Shown: positions 11,192 through 22,074 of the stretch, in pieces
Layout: every line of letters starts with the position of its first letter
Numbering within the stretch: the first letter of the stretch is position 1
Assembly: GCA_947623455.1 (NCBI GenBank)
Contig: OX392533.1
Span: 34,346,229-34,410,228 of the forward strand
Source of the DNA: Mimachlamys varia
Taxonomy: Eukaryota; Mollusca; Bivalvia; Pectinida; Pectinidae
Length of the DNA: 64,000 bases
Reading direction: 5' to 3'
Program-made: the position numbers and the translations under genes
The notes under the pieces: model-generated
The model's database searches: none
Told to the model about the DNA's origin: nothing
Seen by the model: the letters and a program-made list of their open reading frames with translations, nothing else

Positions 11192-11599
11192 GATGCTGTT
11201 TGATTATGCTTGTAATCAAGAAAAAAGTTTGTATTCCGAGCGAAATCAGCTTTGCAAAATGTGCGAGTATATTATTTCTTCTTTATTGGTCACTGCTTAC
11301 TATCATCGGAATCCGTCTTGATGTGTTTCCTGGGAACGTCAGCTGTGCAAATTTCATCAATGGAACTGTCCAGCCTTCATCAGCAAGAGTATCTGGAAGA
11401 ATGGAAAGGAAAACCAACCAATCTACGATTGTTTTCAATTTTCACCAAAACATTGTTAGATTTCGTATACAAAGGTATTTTTTTACTGTGTCAGATATCC
11501 CAAAATACAAGTACAAGGTATTCATTAAAACACAAATTATTCTATATAAGTTTTCTCCAAATACCAACAATGAGTATATACACAATGAGATATAAGTTG
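11192..11599 (-). promoter_or_regulatory. 5' flank of gene A, diverged from unit B
   Basis: Homologous to 33334-33690 but much less similar than the gene bodies. Shared blocks include TCAGATATCCCAAAA (about 11490) and AGTATCTGGAAGAA. Compared with B and C, about 30 bases just upstream of the ATG are missing, including a TATA-like TATAATACTTCC block (minus-strand sense) that B and C share. No TATA box is evident here. The promoter role is inferred only from position. Confidence 0.4.
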
Positions 11600-12249
11600 A
11601 AGTAAGGATAACTTTTAGGTATATTCATTTGGTTTACTTTCATTATAGTTAATGTAATTCATTTTATTTACTATTGTTCAGAAAAAAGTAAAAGCTGCAT
11701 TCATGACTGGTATCCTTCCACATATGGAGTACAGACCAGAAAAATCCATGGCAGCAAATAGCCACTGGTCAGTTTTAGGTACCAGCCATGGATACAGAAT
11801 TTAAAGTTAAATATTTAAGAGATTTCAGAAAAGCAATATTTTAAAGATATATAGCTAGCAGAGTTTCACTAATTTACATATATGAAATCATATAGTCTTA
11901 AATGGAGATACCAGTGAGATATGGAATGTTTAAAATTTTGAATAGATTAAAAAATAACAGTATTGTGTAAGTAGAAATATACAGTTAGTATTACTCTGCT
12001 AAGATATGATTATCCTTACTAGTAGTATATGCTAGTCATAGCATAATATAATACATAAAATACAAAACATACCTACTATATATCAGATATAGAGATGGTG
12101 AGGAATGTATTGGGAGGTTGTGAGAGTGATTTGTTAATGGATTGCAGAAGGTTTACTGAATGGATTACTGAATGGAATATCATATGTTGAGTGAAAAAAA
12201 AGATAAACAAGTAACCATATTAACAAAATTATACATGTATTCAACTCTG
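11600..12249. other. Non-coding, AT-rich
   Basis: No ORF or repeat recognised. May include the 3' UTR of the LINE relic that follows, whose 3' boundary was not found. Confidence 0.4.
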
Positions 12250-13860
12250 GGAGTTAGAGTCTATTTGTAGCTCTAATGTATTCTGCAGTTGCCTCAAAAA
12301 TAGATATACTAATTTGATCATCACAATCACCACAACTATCAAAGTTGAAGTGGTTGTGATCAATATGAAAAAGTTTTCTTTTCGTATATCACGGGGAGCA
12401 TCGAAATTCCTACAGTTAAAAAAGTAATGATGGACAGATTCCTTTTCATTCCCACATGAACATGCCGGTGTATCAATAAGACGATCTTTATTCAGATCAT
12501 GGTTTAAACTACTTGCAGAATTTCGAAGTTGACATAGTATAATGTTATTTTTCTGTTATCTGCATTGATGTAAGCATGGTTCATGTCATTGTCTAGTGAC
12601 ATATTGCAATAAATTCGGACCTATCTTTTTTTAAAGTGATCGAGAGATGTGATTCTTGACAGATCTACCATTGCTGCAAGTTTATCAAAATCATTGAGTG
12701 TAGCAGGAATAAAGCTTTTAGCATAAATATTTGTTCTACATAAAGGAATAATGATCATTCTTTCATTTCGAAATAAGTATAAGTCATTAATATGATTAAA
12801 ATTTGGATCAACTAACATATTTAATTAATTTGGGGCAGTACCAGATATAATTTTTAACTGAAGAGTAAGTCTGTGTTTTTTTCCTTCTTGTAGCAAGAGT
12901 ATCCAAGCCAAGTTCATTATAAAGTTTGTAATGTGAAGTTCCTAAACGCAGTCCTGTTATAGCCCGAGCTGCTTTTAACTGGATAGACTCGAGGTGAATA
13001 GCCTCCTGTTGAGTACAATTGTCAAAAATGATATCACCATATTCTAATATTGGTCGAATATAAGCAGTATATATAATGTTTAGAGATTTACGGCTCATTT
13101 TTTATTCAACAGATTTCAATAAGTTTACACGTTTTGAGGCTTTGGTAAAAACAAAATTAATATGATGATGCCATTTTTTATCTTCATTTTTTACAATTTA
13201 TTTTGAAAAATAATGTCAGGACATACTACATTTCTTTTTCTACTAAATGAAACTGATTCTGTCTTAGAAAGATTAAATGGTAATGTCCCACTTTTTAGAC
13301 CATAGATCTATATTATCAAGATCACTAGATAAGCTATTTGCTGCATCTAATTGGTTAGTTTCTATTACTTTAAAAATGGAAGTGTCGTCAGCAAAGAGCC
13401 TTTTTACATTAGTTATACATTCTACAATATAAAAGGACCAAAGACTGAACCCTGGGGGAACACTGGCACTTAGCTGTTTGTATGTCGAGAAGTAGCCTTC
13501 TGTCAAAACCCTATATGTTTACTGTTGGTTAGGTAATCCTTAAACCAGTTAAGTAACTTACATTTAATGGCATACATTTCCAATTTAGATAATAAGCCAG
13601 GATGCCAAACACGATCGAATGCTTTGCTCACATCACAAAATATTGATCTAATTTCCAAACTTTTGTCTTATTTATTAATAATTGTGTTAAACATTGATAA
13701 TAGTTGATAAACAGTTAAATTTCCTGGCATAAATCCAGACTGACGATTCGATAATAGTTCAAACTCTAATAAATGATTATATAAATGTTTAAAAAGAATT
13801 TTTTTCCACATTTTGCTAAAACAAGATATATTCCTTAGGTACATTAATAACAAATGTAGG
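12250..13860 (-). mobile_element. CR1-like LINE relic, reverse transcriptase with frameshifts
   Basis: Read 5' to 3' on the minus strand, the pieces are: fingers/palm RT at 13853-13668 (ISCFSKMWKKILFKHLYNHLL, then LLSNRQSGFMPG), the VPPG and catalytic LFADDTSIF segment at 13506-13273, the thumb-like YTAYIRPILEYGDIIFDNC and LESIQLKAARAITGL at 13098-12808, and the C-terminal AATLNDFDKLA-type region below 12818 with a Cys-His cluster near 12400-12480. Frameshifts and stops separate the parts, so it is dead. The 5' end is truncated near 13860. Similar in family to the element at 37926-43260 but not the same copy. Confidence 0.85.
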
Positions 13861-14567
13861 ATTCACATCTAAATATTTTAGTTGTATCAGTTGTCTGACA
13901 GAAAACCCGATCTGTAATAAAAACGACTATTTATGGTCCAATCAAGGAGGCTTTTTAATGGGTGTGTGCGGAATACCTGGAGTGAAAGACTTATTGGTAG
14001 CTTTTTTGTGAGATTACAAGGCTGATAAATTATCTTGGGGAAAAAAACGTCGACAACAATATCGACTGTATTTTTATCGGACCGGAGACGGCAGGCAATG
14101 TTAGAGGTTAGATCTTGTGAAGTAAAATAAGAGAATACCGAAGCTTCAAGTTAAGTTATGCAATTTCTAAAGAGGTAATTGACTTATATGTCCATCATGT
14201 TACGAGGTTTGCTGGATCCTCCATAGCTAGTTAATCTCATTTGAGTAGCGGGCCTCAGACCACAAAAAAACTTCCTGGTCTTTGTACAAGAATATAGTGC
14301 ATAAGAACATTTCAGGTGGGTTACTAAATATTTTTTCCTGACTGATCTGTGACTAATATGTAGTTTCTTTTCATAGAATTGTTCACCAATATCCATTCTA
14401 GTGATTAAATTTTTATTTGTTTCAGTTTTCCAGTTTGTTTTGGCAGCGTGCAAAGTTTTATAATATTTTAATTTTTGATTTCCTTTAGTAGTAACATAGA
14501 GTAGAATTAACTGTGGTCTGAGGCCAGTGGCAAGGTACACTGTTCATAATATCCCCCCCCCCCTTTT
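13861..14567. other. Non-coding, with short R1 fragment
   Basis: Bases 14196-14245 match the R1 box GTTTGCTGGAGCCTCCATAGC. Bases 14010-14130 align weakly with 34195-34300 in unit B. A 118-codon minus-strand ORF (14184-14540) has no recognised motif and overlaps the R1 fragment, so it is not called as a gene. Homopolymers C then T at about 14551-14575. Confidence 0.45.
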
Positions 14568-14885
14568 TTTTTTTTACAAATTTTGGGACTTCTGGGACTC
14601 GTCAGTGATGCTTGGGGCCAAAAGATGGGAATCCAAAATTTCTAAACTAATGCAGAAACAGACGGATCAGGTGTGTAAAACCCCTTTAATTTAATAATTT
14701 AGAAGTACATTTGAACCAGTTCTGTATAATTTCAAATCGTGTACTACGAAATGTGTATATTATTGACCGTGCCACTACTCAAATGGGATAAAATGTGGCT
14801 ATTGAGGCTACAGCAAATCTCGGGGATTAACCAATTCAGCAGCAACGTCTACCACCTCCTATCATTAAAGATGACGAAGAAAAAA
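14568..14885 (-). mobile_element. R1 family repeat, reverse orientation
   Basis: Reverse complement of the 440-715 part of the first R1 copy: TGATGCTTGGGGCCAAAA, then AAACCCCTTTAATT, then TATAATTTCAAATCGTGTA, and further right TATCATTAAAGATGACG. More diverged than the copies in the LINE relics. Confidence 0.65.
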
Positions 14886-15007
14886 TATGCTGCTGATTAC
14901 ATGAATAACACTTACAAGCATTTGTCTTCCGTATGTAAGATTTAACTTAGTGTTATGTAGACATGTCATATCCGCAGTCGAGACAGGAAAACTTCCTGTC
15001 TGTCTGT

Positions 15008-15300
15008 CCGTAGAAACAAATTGTCCGGACAACTCCACTCAAACCGCTAGGCTAATTTCAATGAAACTTCACACAAATATAAAGGACCATGTGAATATGT
15101 TCATGCAACATTTGTTTTCTCAAAATTATTGTTGCTATTGTAACCGGTCACTATAAACAGGTTTTCTGTAGAAAAAGTTTGTCCGGACAACTCCTTATAA
15201 ACCACTTGGCCATGACCATGACTTGTGTAGATGTGCATGCAGCTTGTCTTTACTTAATATTATGGTTGATATGGTAACCAGTCACTATAACCATGTTTTC
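15008..15300 (+). repeat. Two diverged tandem units (~150 bp)
   Basis: Both units start with GTAGAAA(C/A)A..TTGTCCGGACAACTCC, continue with AAACC..CTTGGCC or GCTAGGC, and end with TAACC(A/G)GTCACTATAA. Preceded by CTGTCTGTCTGTCCG. Non-coding. Confidence 0.6.
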
Positions 15301-15910
15301 CTATTTCCCATTTTTCCATCGGGGGTATTACAGTGTTTACAGTTCTAGTTCATTTTAGTTAATTAAACAAAAAACGCGGGTTCAATTAATTGCCTCTTTA
15401 AGCGTAAGCTATCGATAGCGATTAGATAACCAATGTGTTTCCTTAATTGAGGGGCTCTTTACCTTGGCATAATAGGCACGGAAGGATGTGTGTAATTGTT
15501 TCGCCTTGTCATAATTATATATGGCCATGTTAACTATTTATATTACTGTGAACGAATACGTCATTTTGTTAACACTGTACACGTGTGCTCATGTATATAT
15601 GTTCCCTATACACTGTTAATGCTGACGTTTAACATTTGCTATTCGTAAGTCATATACTTACCGTTACTTTAAATTGAATACAGGGAATACAATATTACTT
15701 TTTTTATCAATGGATCATGTATAATTTAATCTTGTTTGAAACAAGCATTTTCATTAGCTTAAAAAATATGTTATCAGCACATAACGTAAAAAATGACGTC
15801 GCCGTTCATAACGTCGCTTTTGATTGGCTGATGCAGCAGCGTAATAATATGTAAGAGAAAATAGTCCATCAATAAAGTTAGTTTTCGCAGGTAATAGATT
15901 AAATAATAAG
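15301..15910. other. Non-coding
   Basis: No gene or recognised element. Confidence 0.4.
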
Positions 15911-16060
15911 TATTAACTTGAATCAATTTTTATGTTATGGGGTTATAACACAAAAAAACCGCAGTGTACTCTCATCATAAACCGCTTCGCGGTTTATTTA
16001 GAGTACACTCCGCTTTTTTAGTTATACCCCCATAACATAAAAAAATAGATTCAAGTTAAT
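15911..16060. repeat. 150 bp hairpin (foldback MITE-like)
   Basis: Arms of about 70 bp run from ATTAACTTGAATC on the left to GATTCAAGTTAAT on the right. Inside, TTATGTTATGGGGTTATAAC pairs with GTTATACCCCCATAACATAA and GTGTACTCT with AGAGTACAC, around the centre AAACCG-CTTCG-CGGTTT. Another eroded copy is at about 6672-6728. No clear target duplication. As RNA it would form a long double-stranded stem. Confidence 0.85.
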
Positions 16061-18849
16061 CCTTAAGTAACAAACATTATTTGACTAACAGGACTAATTC
16101 TACAACGGAAACATGAAGGTGTATATACCTAGCCCCCATAGGTGTGATTGTAGCACAAACCCCGTTAATTGATTGACTGGTAGTGTTTTCCCGGATTCGA
16201 TTACACCACGCCTATTACGCAAATACTGGTTACATTGAATTTAATATCGGATATGATGATTGATTGTGCTTTGTTATATAAAAAATGCAATATATAACAA
16301 CAGAGATAGTTAAAATAAAGTGTTATACAAATTAATTTTTAAACTGACATACATTGTATATCCCTGGAATTAAACGTGGCATCTGTGCCTGCCTATAGAC
16401 AGTATATATACCTAGATGTTTTGCCTTCTATTAGAACATTATATTCGTACTTTTGTGTCAATAATTATGATGTTTCCCTTTTTTTCAATGAAATGACTCC
16501 ACACTATTTCCGTTAGATGTACCCGATTATAACTATGACAAATATGAATAATTGTGCATGTAAATACAGGACGACTTTACGGACAATCATTCATAAATTA
16601 TTAAATATAATTCCCTATATAAACACGACAGCAAAATAACATTTTAAGCTTCGGATCAACAAGACTAAGTGGATATAATATATGGTACATTCTTTTAAAC
16701 ATAGATAACACAGAAACACAAATGAGGAAGGAAGACAGTGTTTGACTCGCGTCCTACACGACCGGGCCTCGGACTTACGATCTAGGACACCAAATGGCCC
16801 AGCCAGTGACTAACCGCAGCCTCTACCACTGCACAAACTCGACATCCCTAAAATTGATGTTTCGATGTCGCAGTGCAAGACGGTCCGGTAATCTAACATG
16901 ATCATAGTGGCAAATCGTCTATTATAGATGATAGATATACCTTGATCGAAATGTATGCATGGAAATGAATGGTTCAAATATTACATATATTAAACAGGGT
17001 ACAATTACGAGACAAGAAATTCACATTTCAACCTTTGGATCAACAATACTATGCATCTATATATTGTGTTTCATATATTTATAAATAGCACAGAAACACA
17101 AATGGCGAAGGAAGACACTTTTTGACTCAAATATAATTCTTTTATAGTTAATATTTATCAAGTAAAGTCGTTTTATTTTTTCAGAAATATTTGAGCAAAT
17201 ATTCTCTCTTCATGCTGTATATATTTTATTTATTTCATGGATGATTTATTAAGCATGGATTTATTTACTTTCCTCACTAATGTAGAAAACACTTATCTCG
17301 TTCAGATCAATGCATACATTACTATACATATGTTAAGTAACGTAAAATTGAAAGGCTTTACATTTTCAATCTTCATAAATGTGCATATTTACCTTGCATC
17401 TAGAATCGTCGTGGCTGGTTCTACACTGTCATCCGGGCATTTGCATCGTTTTACTTCCTTTGTTTCTGGAGTGGAAATATCCGTAATAATTCAACAAGGT
17501 TTTTCATGTGAAAAGTATTACAGTGTAACCGATTATGTGCTGTTGTGCTGAACAACCGGTCTTGTAGGTTTGGAGTTAGACAAACCACTTCAAACAAACT
17601 TATTTTATGACAATGTGTCACATAATAGACCTGCATGAAACTTATGTTCCTATCCGTCCGTCCAGTGTCAAGGGAGTTAGACGATACAGATTAATACATA
17701 TACTGAATCGCTACCGAATGCACAACCTACATGTTCCGCATTCTACACCGATAATGATTGTTATCGCAAACCGTAGTTTGTATTTCTATTGATATCATGC
17801 ACACTTCACTTTGTGTAAACTTAAGAGGTCCTTTAATATTTTATATTGGTGGAAGTAATTTGCTCCCTATGCAACCCCCCCCCCCCCCCAAGACTCATGT
17901 CAGTATAGATACTTTATTATAGATTCCTGATTCCTATGTTTCCTTATCTACATGTTTAAGGATATAATAGTAATGTAAACAATGACCCAGTTCTGTTTCT
18001 TTTCGCAATATTCTGTAAAGTAATGATTTTGTGCATTGTCACAACGTTTGGCATGAAAAACAAACTATAAGTTGTACATGTACGTATAACGTATCAGACA
18101 TCTGGAATGTTTTTTTTTCTGGAAAACCCTTCTCTTTCTTCGTGGTAGTGCTACCACACTGAAGTATACAACCGAAGGCAACATAAAACACACCCGGATA
18201 GAGTAGTAGATACTGGCAACGGGCGAACCAGTCATTCCACTCCCATAAACACTCCCTGTAACCGTGAACGGTTAAAAATGATATTCACCAATATAAATAC
18301 GGATTTTTGCTAATGCTGAACGTCGGACAGGGAGTAGTGACCAGTCGTACACGCACCATCTAAAAATGCTGTGCGTCAAACAGGGAGTAGTTACTACCCT
18401 TTGTTCGAAACTGGCATGTCTTGACCGGGGTACAGAGCCAAAAACATTTCTTACAAGGGCGAACGATCAACTCGAGGACAAAAAGGAGGCAATGTCATGG
18501 GAACATTAGGAACATGGCTGACGAAAGAAAACAGAGAACGGATAAGATTTCAAATTTAGGGTTCATCTTTCGAACCTGTAATGAGGGCAACAAGTACAAT
18601 TAAGAAGGTTAAAATAAAGGTATTGATTGATATGGAGTACCTTCATTTGCACATCGTATACCAATATTAAGTAATCCCTTGTGTCAATATATAGGCCCCT
18701 AAATGTCAAAAGTCAAGTAGGTCATCAATCGTTTCTGATCACATATATTACTATTCAATGCTCTACCAAATGTCCGGACGCTCATCACTATCTATCAATA
18801 TGAAATTTTCATTCGCAAATCTTAAAACAATGTTAAGTCATCCCGAAGG
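16061..18849. other. Non-coding
   Basis: No supported gene. Two related short stretches, about 16640-16740 and 17010-17125, share ATCAACAA(G/T)ACTA, ACACAGAAACACAAATG and GAAGGAAGACA, so they are a diverged local duplication. A 15-base C run lies at 17875-17889. Short ORFs at 17237-17551 and 18421-18603 show no domain. Confidence 0.45.
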
Positions 18850-19140
18850 TCAATATAAAGAGCACAAAAGATCAGAGGTCAAATTGATCATTAACAGTAA
18901 ACAATATGATAAATAGAATATTGCAGAAGATATATCGGCTTGCCGAGTACTGACCAGCCAAACATGAACCCGAGGGTTGCGATATAAATGAGGCGATGCT
19001 GCATAACATAACCGTTTACAACCGTAACCGTATACATAGCGCCAACACCAGAGGCCAATGATATGTGCGTTAACATGATGACACAATTAATTTTCGTCAT
19101 GGTTACGCTGAATAAAATGATGACGTTCCCATATTGTGTG
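18850..19140 (-). other. Hydrophobic short ORF, possible exon or gene remnant
   Basis: The minus-strand ORF at 18891-19100 (69 codons) has a hydrophobic stretch around SLASGVGAMYTVTVV and another around LIYIATLGFMFGWSVLG, as a multi-pass membrane protein exon might. The homologous stretch in unit B (about 36430-36680) keeps the DNA similarity but breaks this frame, which argues against function, at least there. No family recognised and no convincing splice sites. Confidence 0.2.
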
Positions 19141-19369
19141 TCGTGTCATAATATGTGCATCTTTCATACCCTAGGGATACGAGGATGACAGGAATCAAGA
19201 ACGGGTAAATATGTGAATAAATACCTTGAAAATAAAAAAGAGAATACCGAAGCGTTAACATAATCATAATCCAAACTCAAAATCGATTAAACCAGCGGCA
19301 AAATGTGAACAAAGGAATGATTCACATGGAGACTCTTGCAAAAGTATAAGAGAATAATATAATATTCCG

Positions 19370-19545
19370 GAAGAGTAAGCGTCTTCTGCTTCATCGATGA
19401 CACCCGCCATGTAAATCTTTGTCACATCCAAGTAAACATCAAGTTTTCAAAATGAGAACCGAGAATCATTGTCAATCACAACAAGTAAACACGCCAATGA
19501 GCATACTCAAAAACGTCCATCTTCATATCACTTAAAGATACAGAA
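19370..19545 (-). repeat. R2 family repeat, solo copy
   Basis: Reverse orientation relative to the right arm at 7344-7540. Contains GATGACACCCGCCATGTAAATC and CACATCCAAGTAAACATC. A similar solo copy is at 34420-34605. Confidence 0.65.
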
Positions 19546-19599
19546 TATTTGAATGTGATCATTGGTATTTGTTTAAAAGCCAATCGCAATTTTAACGGA

Positions 19600-19745
19600 A
19601 GTAATCGTTGTCAGTCAAGCTGAAGTGTCCAGTAGCAAGTCTAACAGAAGGGTCCACAAGCTAGTGGTCATTCTGAATTGTCGAGTGGTCAGTCTAAGCC
19701 AGTGATCAGTCTAATTGAAGTGTTCACTGTCCTAGGGATGACAGA
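19600..19745 (+). repeat. Diverged minisatellite, ~25 bp units
   Basis: Degenerate units of the GAAGTGTCGAGTGGTCAGTC type, the same family as the longer array at 36685-36926 in unit B. Confidence 0.6.
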
Positions 19746-21345
19746 ATTCTTCCGTATGAGGATGACAGGAATCTTGAATCTACATCTGGACACGTTAACC
19801 AAACGGAGAATAATTTATCATAATAAAATAGTTAACATGTAATCTTCACACACAAACATTTATTTAGTATTATTCAAACTATGTAACTTGCAATATCCAG
19901 AGCATGTCGTTCTGGCCATTTTCGGGGCTTTCGGACTAAAGTGACGTCACAGGTAATAAATAGAAGGACCACCAAACTAGTAAAACGAATTCGTTTTAAA
20001 AATAAGTATAATTCGACCTACCGTTTTTTTATATAATCCATCCGCTATTGTATTGCCTACTCCAGTGCAGATACGTCATGGAAATAAAATTGTTTCCTTA
20101 TTATCCCGTTAAACGGACGGAAGTATGATACTGGTTCTCTGTATCACTCGCTAAATTTACCCAGTTCATGTCGATTTCTTATCGCATGTTAATGCATTCA
20201 ATAACGTGTCTGGCGGAACATTAAGTATAGCGTGTATTTCCTAACGGAAACGACCTTATTAGTATACATCGTTTGGGTTGAGTTCACACAATTTGTAGCA
20301 AGGACACATTAAAAATAGACATGATCACGATAAAAACACAGGATTGCCATTGGGAAACATTATCGAGATATGTTCTCCAATAAACAGGTGCTATTATACG
20401 TTTTCCTTAGCTTTCGTTTCTTCTCTACATATCACATGGTCCAATGGTCTAATGGAGACAGTAAATGGGCGGTGTAGTTGAATACGATTTCGTGTAACTT
20501 ATTAATAATAAATTGTTATATTTATAAACATTTTGTGTTTTGGTATGAAATTTAGAGCATTTGATAAAGGGAAAGGTAGTGTCGTCTGTGCTGACCATCT
20601 GGTCAGAAATTACAAATAAAGATAACCCCCTCTGCACAGAGATATAGTTTAAGTGAATTGTTGGTAGAGCAAGAACCATATAAAGGGTAGTAGGACATAC
20701 AACAGTCATTATATGACTATTGACAATACATTAAAGGTCATTAGATAGACACACTCTGTTAACTGCAAAAGTCATGCGCCATTAGCCCAATCAACGTTAA
20801 TGCTAAAACATCACGAAAACAGTATTTGACTATATTTATTCGCGGCATCCAACTTCAAAAGGATAGGGTAAATAAAAATGTAATACATAATTTTCAAAAT
20901 GAACTTTAAAACTCAAAACATGGAATTTTTGCTTTGGAAACATGTATATTCTAAAAAGGAAAAAAAAAAAAACGTGGAATTTCTGCTTTTGAAAACATGT
21001 ATATTCTAAACAGAAAAAAATACAGAAATACATACATTACTGAAAGACTTTTTATCTCCCACCATGTTACACATGTCCGTCCCGTCCCGTCGCGTCGCAT
21101 CCCGTCCCATGTTAATGTAACCAGTTTGGGGCGGGGTCATTTATGTTTCACGGACATTTCTAATTTTATTTAAATTTAAAGATTAAGAAAGGGGGTGTTG
21201 TAGAATGATTAATTTGATATAATGAGTTTGATTTACTGCTAGCTTCAAGTCTCCTAACATCAAGAAAAATACATGTTTCGGTTGCTAAAGTTAACAGATT
21301 TCAGTGTTTAAATTGTCTTGCCCATGTTCAATGTATAAGCACTCA
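19746..21345. other. Upstream half of unit A, homologous to 46490-47500
   Basis: From about 19855 to 20760 the sequence aligns in diverged form with 46490-47500: GTGACGTCA(C/T)AGGTAAT, AGATACGTCAT, CACATGGTCCAATGGTCTAATG and others. No frame is conserved between the two, so it is probably non-coding. A two-unit tandem repeat of about 58 bp (GTGGAATTTCTGCTTT, ACATGTATATTCTAAA) lies at 20917-21020. A GTCCC/GTCGC pentamer microsatellite lies at 21076-21108. Confidence 0.6.
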
Positions 21346-21458
21346 CAATCTGATTAAAATCATATCTTGATCTCCGCGCCGTTCCGTAAACTCCTCTCTG
21401 CTCCTTGTAAAACGGAGTGAGAACAAGGATCTGTATTTTAATCAGATTGAAGCACTCA
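21337..21458. mobile_element. 104 bp MITE with 9 bp target-site duplication
   Basis: The element is 21346-21449, starting CAATCTGATTAAAAT and ending ATTTTAATCAGATTG (15 bp inverted ends). It is flanked by AAGCACTCA on both sides (21337-21345 and 21450-21458). Internal CCTTGTAAAACGGAGTGAGAACAAGG. Too short to code for anything. Same family as the 390 bp element at 57398-57787. A 9-10 bp target duplication is usual for Mutator-like transposons. Confidence 0.88.
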
Positions 21459-21789
21459 TTGCATATTAAGGACATTTTGGGATAAGCAACTTTGCAAAGA
21501 TATTACTTTTGTGACGATATTGGATATTTTAAGAGTTTTACACTTATCCCAAAATGCCTTCTTACAAGCAAAACACGTGTTTCTTTCTTTTCAAGTCAAT
21601 TATTAAAGTGCATCTCCTTGCTCACCGCTAAATATTTTGGCTAATTTCCCAATATTAATGATATTTCACCACAATTACAGTAAAATAATTACTTTCATTT
21701 ACGGGGATTTATTTGTTAATTGTAATTCTCCTTACCATAAACAATACCTGTTAAAATAGACCGATGGCATTATTAAGTCGAAGACGAAG
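21459..21789. other. Non-coding
   Basis: Nothing recognised apart from two AAAATG(C/T)C..CTTA blocks. Confidence 0.4.
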
Positions 21790-22070
21790 TCTTAAGTGAC
21801 CTATTCTAATCGCCTTTTGTCCGTCGTCGTACGTCGTCCGTACGTGAACAATTCACAAACTTCAAAAAATCACCGAACCAATTTTAATGAAAAGTGGCAG
21901 GAACCTTCCCGGGCCAAAGATACGCCACAATACAGAACTAGATTGTGAAGTATATGGTTCTACCCACATGTACCTAGGGGCAAAAGGAATAAAATTTCAA
22001 AAAATAATCTTCTCAAAACCCAGACATGCTGGAATAATAAAATCTTCATAGATGGAAAGTCTTAAAGCAC
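21790..22070 (+). repeat. Dispersed repeat fragment upstream of LINE copy B
   Basis: AAGTGACCTATTCTAATCGC, CCGTCGTCGTACGTCGTCCG, CAATTTTAATGAAAAGTGGC and a CCCACATGTACCTAGG block form a pattern often seen in molluscan intergenic repeats. Non-coding. Whether unit A also has it is unknown because the window starts later. Confidence 0.45.
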
Positions 22071-22074
22071 CAGA

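Noticed and set aside
14184..14540. 118-codon minus-strand ORF as a gene
   Set aside because: It overlaps an R1 fragment, has no domain and no counterpart in unit B.
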